From the NCBI RefSeq assembly GCF_019933235.1, contig NZ_CP082945.1, positions 248,001-312,000 of the forward strand: DNA of 64,000 nt, in the 5' to 3' direction. The position numbers were made by a program, and so were the translations under genes. The notes beneath the pieces are model-generated. The model saw only the letters and a list, made by a program, of their open reading frames with translations, had not been told where the DNA came from and searched no databases. Positions 25,852-33,097 of this stretch are shown here, piece after piece. How positions within the stretch are numbered: the first letter of the stretch is position 1; the number at the start of each line of letters is the position of its first letter. This DNA comes from Streptomyces angustmyceticus (lineage in GTDB: Bacteria > Actinomycetota > Actinomycetes > Streptomycetales > Streptomycetaceae).

Positions 25852-27357
25852 ATGTCCCCCCATCACACCCCCCATTCCCCCCTTCGCGCACTGCTGGGAA
25901 GAGGCCCCCAGGGAATCTTCAGGCGAACACTGCCGCATGAACAGCCCGGCGGTGAGCGCATGGTGCGCACGCTCGGCCTCACCCAGCTCACGATGATCGG
26001 CATCGGCGCCATCATCGGGGCCGGCATCTTCAGCCTCGCCGCGGCCGTCGCCCGCGATGTCGCGGGGCCCGCCGTGCTCCTCTCGTTCCTGGTGGCGGGA
26101 GCCGCCTCGCTCTGTGCGGCCTTCGCCTATGCCGAGTTCGCCGGCATGGTGCCGAAGGCGGGCTCGTCCTACACCTACTGCGCCGCGGTCCTCGGGGAGA
26201 TCGTGGGCTGGATCGTCGGCTGGGACCTGCTCCTGGAGTACACCGCCATCGTCGCCGTCGTGGCGATCGGCATGTCGGGCTATCTGGGCTTCCTGCTGGA
26301 GGCCGTCGGCATCCACCTGCCGGCCTGGGCCCTGGGCGCCCCGGGCACCGGCGCCGGCCACCGGGTCGATCTGCTCGCGGTGGCGATCTGTCTCGCCGTG
26401 GCCTGGCTGCTGACCCGGGGCACCCGCACCTCGGCCCGGGTGGAGACCGTGCTGACCGTCGTCAAGATCGCCATCGTGCTGCTGGTGATCGTGGTGGGCT
26501 TCACCAAGGTCAGGACCGGCAATCTGCATCCCTTCGCGCCGTTCGGCTTCGGCGGGGCGTTCACCGGCGCGGCCACGGTCTTCTTCGCCGTCTTCGGCTA
26601 TGACGCGCTGAGCACGGCCGCGGAGGAATCGGTGGAGGCGCGGCGCAAGCTGCCGAAGGCGATGATGCTGTCGCTGGCGGTCTCCATGGTGCTGTACGTG
26701 CTGGTCTGCGTCGTGCTCACCGGGATGCAGCGCTACAGCGAGCTCAATCCGAACAGCGGCATCTCCAGCGCGTTCCGGAGCGTGGGGCTGAGCGGGCTGG
26801 CCAATGTGATCGCCGTCGGCGCGGTCATCGGCATCGTCACCGTGACCTTCTCCTTCATGATGGGCGCCGCCCGCCTGTGGTACGCCCTCAGCCGCGACGG
26901 GCTGATGCCGGCGTGGTTCGGCGCCATCCATCCCCGGCGCAAGGTCCCGCACCGCGCCACCTGGCTGATCGGCATCGTGTCGGCCGTGCTGGCGGGTCTG
27001 CTGCCCATCAACGCGGTCGCGGAACTCACCAACATCGGCGTGCTGCTGGCGTTCGTGGTGGTCTCCGCCTCCGTGCTGGTCCTGCGCTACCGCAAGCCGC
27101 ATCTCCAGCGCGGGTTCCGCTGCCCGGGAATGCCGGTGGTGCCCGTCCTCGGAATGGCCTTCTCGGTCTGGCTGATGTCGTTCCTGCAGTGGGAGACCTG
27201 GGTGCGGCTCGGCGGCTGGCTGGTCGTCGGCCTGGCCCTCTACGCCGGCTACGGATACCGCCGCACCCGCACGGTGATGCCGGGCGGCTCGGTGGACCTC
27301 GACGACCTCGACCGGATGTCGGAGTCCGACGACCCCGCGCCCGCGCCCACCCCGTGA
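25852..27357 (+). CDS. APC-superfamily cationic amino acid permease
   Basis: 501 residues with about 12 transmembrane helices. The first helix carries LTMIGIGAIIGAGIFSLAAA, the consensus of the CAT/YfnA amino acid transporters. The YDALSTAAEESVEARRKLPKA segment is also typical. The C-terminus is an acidic, Pro-rich cytoplasmic tail. It probably imports a cationic amino acid such as lysine, given its position between two lysine-related operons; substrate inferred. The ATG at 25852 follows GGGAGCGAGCG. It ends in a strong hairpin shared with the convergent LysR gene. Confidence 0.88.
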   Translation: MSPHHTPHSPLRALLGRGPQGIFRRTLPHEQPGGERMVRTLGLTQLTMIGIGAIIGAGIFSLAAAVARDVAGPAVLLSFLVAGAASLCAAFAYAEFAGMVPKAGSSYTYCAAVLGEIVGWIVGWDLLLEYTAIVAVVAIGMSGYLGFLLEAVGIHLPAWALGAPGTGAGHRVDLLAVAICLAVAWLLTRGTRTSARVETVLTVVKIAIVLLVIVVGFTKVRTGNLHPFAPFGFGGAFTGAATVFFAVFGYDALSTAAEESVEARRKLPKAMMLSLAVSMVLYVLVCVVLTGMQRYSELNPNSGISSAFRSVGLSGLANVIAVGAVIGIVTVTFSFMMGAARLWYALSRDGLMPAWFGAIHPRRKVPHRATWLIGIVSAVLAGLLPINAVAELTNIGVLLAFVVVSASVLVLRYRKPHLQRGFRCPGMPVVPVLGMAFSVWLMSFLQWETWVRLGGWLVVGLALYAGYGYRRTRTVMPGGSVDLDDLDRMSESDDPAPAPTP

Positions 27358-27373
27358 CGGGCGGTCAGCCGCC

Positions 27374-27409
27374 GCTCCGCCGCTCCCTCCTCCCCGGGAG
27401 CGGCGGAGC
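27374..27409. terminator. bidirectional hairpin terminator
   Basis: A perfect 14-bp stem (GCTCCGCCGCTCCC at 27374-27387 with 27396-27409) and an 8-base loop lie between the convergent permease and LysR genes. Confidence 0.85.
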
Positions 27410-27427
27410 CCGCCCGCGCCCGGCCGG

Positions 27428-28342
27428 TCACCCGGCAGGCGCGGGATGCAGGTACGGCTCGCCTGTGGGCACCGCGCGCCGCAGGCAGCGGAGCACGGCG
27501 GGCAGCAGCGGGTTGCTGTTCTCGCTGCGGTACAGCGCCATCACCGTGCGGTGCGCGGAGCGCTGGGTGACCCGGGTCGCCTCGATGCCGTCGCCGGGCA
27601 CATGGCCGAGCGCCGGGACCACGGCCACGCCGAGGCCCGCGGAGACCAGTTCCCGCACCACGTCGTAGTTGTTGCTGCGGAAGGCGACGGCGGCCTCGAA
27701 CCCCGCAGCGGCGCAGAGGCGGACGAACGAGCGGGCCCCGGCGGTGTCCTCCCGGCTGGTGATCCAGCGGGCCCCGGACAGCTGGGACAGCTGGCCGCCG
27801 AGTCCGCTGTCACGGGCCCGGAGCAGGACGAGGTCCTCGCGCAGCAGGTGGTGGCGGGCGAGGCCGGCGGGCCACTGGCGGGGGCTGAGGCCGTACTCGA
27901 AGACCAGCGCGACATCGAGGTCGCCGTGGCTGAGCGCGGTGACGAGCTCCTCGGGCTCGCCCTCCTCCAGTTGGATCCGCGCCCGCGGGTGGCTCTCGAC
28001 GAGCGCGGACAGGGCGGCGGGCACCAGCCGCACGTCGGCGGTGGGGAAACTGCCCAGCCGCAGCCGGCCGGTGGCGCCGGTGGCCAGTTCCTGCACCTGG
28101 TGGTCCAGGTCGTCCATGGCCGCCAGCACATGGGTGCTGAGGTCGACCAGCCGGTGCGCCGCGGCCGTGGGACGGATGCCGTGCGCCTCGCGCTCGAACA
28201 GCACCAGGCCGGTCTCCTTCTCCAGCGCGGAGATCTGCTGAGAGATGGCGGAGGCGGTGTAGCCGAGGTCACGGGCCGCCAGGGCGAACGAGGCGCTGCG
28301 GACGACGGCCTTGAGGGTGAGCAGATGCAGTGGCTTCAGCAA
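27428..28342 (-). CDS. LysR family regulator of the D-2-hydroxyglutarate dehydrogenase operon
   Basis: 304 residues. The winged helix is KPLHLLTLKAVVRSASFALA, then ARDLGYTASAISQQISALEK. The effector domain follows from about residue 90. The TTG at 28342 is preferred: GGGAG lies 5-6 bases upstream and it gives the normal LysR N-terminus; the ATGs at 28375 and 28381 fall within a repeated TAAGCAT motif and give an odd extension. It is divergent from the large FAD/Fe-S dehydrogenase gene and probably controls it. The inducer is unknown, perhaps a lysine or hydroxyglutarate intermediate. Confidence 0.84.
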   Translation of the reverse strand: MLKPLHLLTLKAVVRSASFALAARDLGYTASAISQQISALEKETGLVLFEREAHGIRPTAAAHRLVDLSTHVLAAMDDLDHQVQELATGATGRLRLGSFPTADVRLVPAALSALVESHPRARIQLEEGEPEELVTALSHGDLDVALVFEYGLSPRQWPAGLARHHLLREDLVLLRARDSGLGGQLSQLSGARWITSREDTAGARSFVRLCAAAGFEAAVAFRSNNYDVVRELVSAGLGVAVVPALGHVPGDGIEATRVTQRSAHRTVMALYRSENSNPLLPAVLRCLRRAVPTGEPYLHPAPAG

Positions 28343-28374
28343 CGCGGGCTCCCAACGAACGGGGAGGGCGAGCA

Positions 28375-28413
28375 TAAGCATCCGCGACCCTCGAACGCGA
28401 GCCTAAGCATTCC
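28375..28413. promoter_or_regulatory. TAAGCAT direct repeats in the divergent lysR/dehydrogenase promoter
   Basis: TAAGCATCC (28375-28383) and TAAGCATTCC (28404-28413) are direct repeats 29 bp apart in the only A/T-richer stretch of this intergenic region. They are candidate regulator sites. A CCCGAC...GTCGGG inverted repeat lies nearer the dehydrogenase start (about 28466-28490). Confidence 0.45.
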
Positions 28414-28529
28414 TTGCCCTCAAGACCGCATTCTTTCGTCCTGCTGGGCCTTGTCCGCGGCCCCCGACGGCCCACATCGTGGTCGGGACCAGGCGGAACA
28501 CGACCGGTGAGCCAGAAGGAGCGAGCACG

Positions 28530-31502
28530 GTGACCTCGACAGCCCAGGGCGTCGGCAGCCTCGATGCGGCAGCGGTGGCCGCCGCCCTCGACGAGGCGGA
28601 CTGCGGCACGGTCGCCGGCGACGCCGGCCGTCGGGCCCAGTACTCGGCCGATGCCTCCAATTACCGGCAGATCCCGCTGGCCGTGGTCTTCCCCCGCGAG
28701 CGGCAGCACGTCCTCAACGCGCTGCGGGTCTGCCGTGGTCTGGGGGTGCCGGTCACCGCGCGCGGCGCCGGGACCAGCACCTCCGGACAGGCCGTCGGGC
28801 CGGGCGTGGTGCTCGACTTCTCCCGCTGGTTCAACCGGCTGATCGCGCTGGATCCGCGGGCCCGGACGGCGACCGTGCAGCCCGGCATCGTCCTGGACGA
28901 CCTGCAGCGCGCCGCCGCCGAACACGGCCTGCTGTTCGGCGCCGACCCCTCCACCCACAGCCGCTGCACCCTGGGCGGCATGATCGGCAACAACGCGTGC
29001 GGCTCGCACTCCCTCGCCTGGGGCCGCACCGCGGACAACATCGTGGAACTGGAAGTGGTCACCTACCGCGGCACGGTGGTCCGGCTCGGCGAGATGACCC
29101 GTGCGGAGATCGACGCGGCCGTGACCGCGGGAGACGACCGCGGCGAGCTGATCGCCGCCCTGGACCGGCTAGCCCAGCGCCATCTGGCGACGCTCCGCAC
29201 CCAACTGGGGCGGTTCCCCCGGCAGGTGTCGGGCTACGCGCTGGAACACCTGCTGCCCGAACGGCGCTTCCACCTCGCCAGGGCCCTGGTCGGCAGCGAG
29301 GGCACACTGGCCGTCGTCCTCTCGGCGACCGTCCGCCTGCTGACACCTCCGCCCGCACGGACCCTGGTCGTCCTCGGGTTCCCGGACGCCGGTGCCGCGG
29401 CCGACGCGGTCCCCGCCCTGCTCCGGCACGAGCCGCTGGCCCTGGAGGGACTCGACCGCGCGCTGACCGACATCGTCACCCGGCCGGGCACCAGGGCCGC
29501 CATCGACACCCTGCCCGCCGGCCGGGCCTGGCTGTTCGCGGAACTCGGCGGGCCCGAGGACGCGCTGCCGCGGCAGGCCGCAGCGCTGGCCGGGACGGCG
29601 CAGCAGGCCGCCGGCTGCACCGGCCACGAGATCGTCACCGATCCCGTCCGCGCCCGCGGCCTGTGGCGGATCCGCGAGGACGGCGCGGGCCTGGCCACCC
29701 GTCTGCCCCCGGGCTCCGGCGGCGAGAGCGGGGCCGAGGCCTGGCCCGGATGGGAGGACGCGGCCGTCCCGCCGGACCAACTGGGCTCCTACCTGCGCCG
29801 GTTCACCGAGCTGCTGGACCGCTACGAGCTGCGGGGCGCCGTCTACGGGCACTTCGGCGAGGGCTGTCTGCACGTCCGGATCAACTTCGACTTCACCACC
29901 GAGCGGGGCACCGCCGTCTTCCGCGCCTTCCTCGCCGACGCCGCCCGGCTGGTCGCCGCGCACGGCGGCTCGCTGTCCGGCGAGCACGGTGACGGCCAGG
30001 CCCGCTCCGCGCTGCTGCCCTTGATGTACGGGCCCGACGTGATCGCCCTGTTCGAGGAGTTCAAGAACATCTGGGACCCCGACAACGGCCTCAACCCCGG
30101 CATGATCGTGCGCCCGCTGCCCGTCGACGGCAACCTCCGCGTCAGCCCGCACCGCACCCCGCTGCCCCTGGCCACCGTCTTCCCCTTCCACGCCGACGAC
30201 GGCGACTTCGCCAAGGCCACCCGCCGGTGCGTGGGCGTGGGCAAGTGCCGCTCCGCGGACCACCGCGGCGAGGTGATGTGTCCCAGCTACCGGGTCACCC
30301 GCGACGAGAAGGACTCCACCCGCGGCCGCGCCCGGCTCCTGTACGAGATGACCCAGGGCGAAGTGATCACCGACGGCTGGCGCTCCACCGAGGTCCGGGA
30401 CGCCCTCGACCTGTGCCTGTCGTGCAAGGGGTGCAGCGCCGACTGCCCCGTCGGCGTGGACATGGCCACCTACAAGTCGGAGTTCCTGCACCACCACTAC
30501 AAGCGGCGCCTGCGGCCCGCCGCGCACTACACCATGGGCTGGCTGCCGCTGCTGGCCCGCCTGGCCGCCCGGTTCCCCCGGCTGGTCAACGCGCTCACCG
30601 CCTCCCGCCTGGCCCCCGCCCTCAAACGGCTCGGCGGCATCGCCGCGCAACGGGACCTCCCCCGTTTCGCCGACCAGACCTTCCTGACCTGGTTCCGCCG
30701 CCGCACACCCCGGGGCGACGGCCGGCGCGGCCCGGTCCTGCTGTGGGTCGACTCCTTCAACAACCACTTCAGCCCCGAGGTCCTCAAGGCGGGCGTGGCC
30801 GTGCTGGAGCACGCCGGCTTCCGGGTGCGGGTCCCCGACGGCACCCAGTGCTGCGGGCTCACCTGGATCACCACCGGGCAGCTCGGGATCGCCCGCCGGG
30901 TCGGCCGGCGGACCGTCGACGCGCTGGCCCCCGACGTCCGCGCCGGCGTCCCCGTCGTCGGACTGGAGCCGAGCTGCACCGCCGCCCTCAAGAGCGACCT
31001 CCCCGAACTCCTCGACGGCGACAAGGACGCCCGCGCCCTGGCCGGGGCCACCCGCACCCTGGCCGAACTCCTCGTCCACGACGCGCCCGGCTGGCAGCCC
31101 CCGCGGGTCGAGGGCCGTTCCCTCAGCCAGACCCACTGTCACCAGCACGCCACCGCCGGCTTCGGCGCCGACGCGACGCTGCTGGCCCGGATGGGCATCG
31201 ACAACACCGCGCTCGATTCCGGCTGTTGCGGCCTCGCCGGCAACTTCGGCTTCGAACGCGGCCACTACGACGTGTCGGTCGCCGCGGGCGAACAGGTGCT
31301 GCTGCCCGCGGTGCGCTCGGCCGCCGCCGACACCCGGATCCTGGCCGACGGCTTCAGCTGCCGCACCCAGATCGCCCAGCAGACCGATCGCGGCGGCACC
31401 CACCTCGCCGAGCTGATCGCCCGGGCACTGCCCCCGGCCGGCTCCTCCGCCCCGCCCGCACCGTCCCTTCTGCCTACCGACAAGGAACACGCCCGTGACT
31501 GA
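28530..31502 (+). CDS. FAD/4Fe-4S D-2-hydroxyglutarate dehydrogenase-like protein (YdiJ/GlcD-GlcF fusion type)
   Basis: 990 residues. The N-terminal FAD_binding_4 domain (about 50-190) has VTARGAGTSTSGQAVGPG and GGMIGNNACGSHSLAWGR. The FAD-oxidase C domain (about 200-520) includes VYGHFGEGCLHVRINF and SGEHGDGQARS. A ferredoxin-like segment has cysteines in CVGVGKCRS and CLSCKGCSADCPVG. The C-terminal CCG domains have QCCGLTW and GCCGLAGNFGFE. This fused layout is that of YdiJ-like D-2-hydroxyglutarate dehydrogenases, passing electrons to the respiratory chain. It would take the HglS product to 2-oxoglutarate. The GTG at 28530 has AGAAGGA 9 bases upstream. It overlaps the next gene by 8 bp. 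Confidence 0.86.
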   Translation: MTSTAQGVGSLDAAAVAAALDEADCGTVAGDAGRRAQYSADASNYRQIPLAVVFPRERQHVLNALRVCRGLGVPVTARGAGTSTSGQAVGPGVVLDFSRWFNRLIALDPRARTATVQPGIVLDDLQRAAAEHGLLFGADPSTHSRCTLGGMIGNNACGSHSLAWGRTADNIVELEVVTYRGTVVRLGEMTRAEIDAAVTAGDDRGELIAALDRLAQRHLATLRTQLGRFPRQVSGYALEHLLPERRFHLARALVGSEGTLAVVLSATVRLLTPPPARTLVVLGFPDAGAAADAVPALLRHEPLALEGLDRALTDIVTRPGTRAAIDTLPAGRAWLFAELGGPEDALPRQAAALAGTAQQAAGCTGHEIVTDPVRARGLWRIREDGAGLATRLPPGSGGESGAEAWPGWEDAAVPPDQLGSYLRRFTELLDRYELRGAVYGHFGEGCLHVRINFDFTTERGTAVFRAFLADAARLVAAHGGSLSGEHGDGQARSALLPLMYGPDVIALFEEFKNIWDPDNGLNPGMIVRPLPVDGNLRVSPHRTPLPLATVFPFHADDGDFAKATRRCVGVGKCRSADHRGEVMCPSYRVTRDEKDSTRGRARLLYEMTQGEVITDGWRSTEVRDALDLCLSCKGCSADCPVGVDMATYKSEFLHHHYKRRLRPAAHYTMGWLPLLARLAARFPRLVNALTASRLAPALKRLGGIAAQRDLPRFADQTFLTWFRRRTPRGDGRRGPVLLWVDSFNNHFSPEVLKAGVAVLEHAGFRVRVPDGTQCCGLTWITTGQLGIARRVGRRTVDALAPDVRAGVPVVGLEPSCTAALKSDLPELLDGDKDARALAGATRTLAELLVHDAPGWQPPRVEGRSLSQTHCHQHATAGFGADATLLARMGIDNTALDSGCCGLAGNFGFERGHYDVSVAAGEQVLLPAVRSAAADTRILADGFSCRTQIAQQTDRGGTHLAELIARALPPAGSSAPPAPSLLPTDKEHARD

Positions 31503-32643
31503 CGCACTCTCCCTCGTCGACGAGTGGGGCCCCGAGAAGATCGTCGTCGTCTCGCACCGGCGCACCGGCATGAAGGGCGTCCTGGTGATCGACAACACCG
31601 CGCGCGGCATCGGCAAGGGCGGCACCCGCATGAGCCCCGGCGTGACCGTCGACGAGGTGGCCCGGCTGGCGCGCGTCATGACCTGGAAGTGGGCCGCCGT
31701 CGACCTCTTCTACGGCGGCGCCAAGGCCGGCATCGTCGCCGACCCGGCCGCCCGCGACAAGGAGGCGGTGCTGCGCGCCTTCGCCCGCGCGCTGTCCAAC
31801 GAGGTGCCCCGCGAGTATGTGATGGGGCTCGACATGGGCCTGACCGAGAGCGACGCCGCCATCGTCCAGGACGAGCTGGGCGACCGCGGCGCCGCCGTCG
31901 GCACCCCCGAGCACCTCGGCGGCGTGGCCTACGACAAGCTCGGCGTCACCGGCCACGGCGTCGCCGAGGCGGCCGACGCCGCCGCCCGGCACCAGGGCCT
32001 GCCGATGGCCGGCTCCCGGGTCGCCCTCCAGGGCTTCGGCGCCGTCGGCAGCGCGGCCGCCCGCCGCTTCGCCGAACTCGGCGCCACCGTCGTCGCGGTG
32101 TCCACCGCGCACGGGGCGCTGCACGACCCCGGCGGCCTCGACGTCGACGCGCTGCTGGCCGCCCGGGACGAGCACGGCGACCGGTTCGTCACCCGCCACT
32201 CCCCCGGCACCGCTCTCGCCCCCGGCGGCGAACTCACCGTGGACTGCGACATCCTGGTGCCCGCCGCGCTCCAGGACGTCATCGACCGCACCACCGCGCA
32301 CGAGATCAAGGCGAAGCTGGTCGTGGAGGGCGCCAACCTGCCCACCTCCCCGGACGCCCGGAGCATCCTGGCGGAGCGCGGCATCACCGTGCTGCCCGAC
32401 TTCGTGGCGAACGCCGGCGGCGTCGTCGCGGCCGCCTTCGCGATGGACGCCCGCTACTCCGGGTTCCGGCCCGACACGTCCACCATCGTCGAGACGGTCT
32501 CCACCCGGCTGCGCGCCAACACCCTGACCGTGCTCGACGCGGCCCGGCAGCAGCGCGTCACGCCGCACGCCGCCGGGCGCCGCCTGGCCGAGGACCGCGT
32601 CCGCACCGCCATGCACAGCAAGGGGCGCCTGCCCCGCGACTGA
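31495..32643 (+). CDS. Glu/Leu/Phe/Val dehydrogenase family protein
   Basis: 382 residues. The substrate/catalytic part shows GIGKGGTRMSPGV and the catalytic lysine in DLFYGGAKAGIVADP, then MGLDMGLTESD. The Rossmann domain starts VALQGFGAVGSAAARRFAELG. The family deaminates L-amino acids to 2-oxo acids with NAD(P). The GTG start overlaps the stop of the 2-hydroxyglutarate dehydrogenase gene by 8 bp, so the two are translationally coupled. This suggests it recycles glutamate formed by transamination, or deaminates 2-aminoadipate itself. Neither can be decided from sequence. Confidence 0.86.
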   Translation: MTDALSLVDEWGPEKIVVVSHRRTGMKGVLVIDNTARGIGKGGTRMSPGVTVDEVARLARVMTWKWAAVDLFYGGAKAGIVADPAARDKEAVLRAFARALSNEVPREYVMGLDMGLTESDAAIVQDELGDRGAAVGTPEHLGGVAYDKLGVTGHGVAEAADAAARHQGLPMAGSRVALQGFGAVGSAAARRFAELGATVVAVSTAHGALHDPGGLDVDALLAARDEHGDRFVTRHSPGTALAPGGELTVDCDILVPAALQDVIDRTTAHEIKAKLVVEGANLPTSPDARSILAERGITVLPDFVANAGGVVAAAFAMDARYSGFRPDTSTIVETVSTRLRANTLTVLDAARQQRVTPHAAGRRLAEDRVRTAMHSKGRLPRD

Positions 32644-32668
32644 GGCGACCGCCGGCCGGGGCGCTCTG

Positions 32669-32965
32669 CTACGGGCAGGACTCGTCGCGCTTGACGACGG
32701 TGAGGGTGACCCGCCGGCCCTGCAGCGGGGTGCCCGCCGACGGATCCTGCGCACAGACCTTCCAGGCCGCCGGCCACAGCACATGGCGGCCGGCGCCGCG
32801 CCCGTCCTTGAGCCGGACGGAGGTGTCGTAGTGGAGGGCCGCGTAGGCGGAGACCAGCCGGTGGCCCGCCACCTGCGGCATCCTCTCGGGGCCGTCCGCC
32901 TGGGCCGGCACGGCCGGAACCAGGCAGCAGAGGGCGAGGACCGAGGCGGTGACGATTCTGTTCAC
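32669..32965 (-). CDS. small secreted PASTA-like protein
   Basis: 98 residues from the GTG at 32965 (an upstream GTG extension to 33010 lacks signal-peptide character). A signal peptide spans about residues 1-25 (VTASVLALCCLVPAVPAQA). The mature part resembles one PASTA-type fold: MPQVAGHRLVSAYAALHYDT, then QDPSAGTPLQGRRVTLTVV. PASTA domains bind peptidoglycan or beta-lactams, but a lone secreted one of this size has no known role. It has one disulfide candidate (Cys in WKVCAQ and the C-terminal ESCP). It converges on the dehydrogenase gene. Confidence 0.7.
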   Translation of the reverse strand: MNRIVTASVLALCCLVPAVPAQADGPERMPQVAGHRLVSAYAALHYDTSVRLKDGRGAGRHVLWPAAWKVCAQDPSAGTPLQGRRVTLTVVKRDESCP

Positions 32966-33097
32966 GACCGGAGAACGATCACGACGCGCCACGGTCACCG
33001 AGGCCGGCACCCGTCACGGCGGCCACCACGCCCGTCACGGTCACCGGAACCGGGTCCCGCCACGGCCACAGAGCCGCGGCCCCCGGAACCCGCCCCG

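Noticed and set aside
24634..27102. 822-codon open frame on the minus strand opposite the lysR and permease genes
   Set aside because: The translation is low-complexity (Arg/His/Gly/Gln-rich) without motifs and runs opposite two well-supported genes; it is a GC-rich shadow frame.
29169..31679. 836-codon minus-strand frame opposite the D-2-hydroxyglutarate dehydrogenase
   Set aside because: Gly/Gln/Val-rich shadow of a gene with clear FAD and Fe-S motifs.
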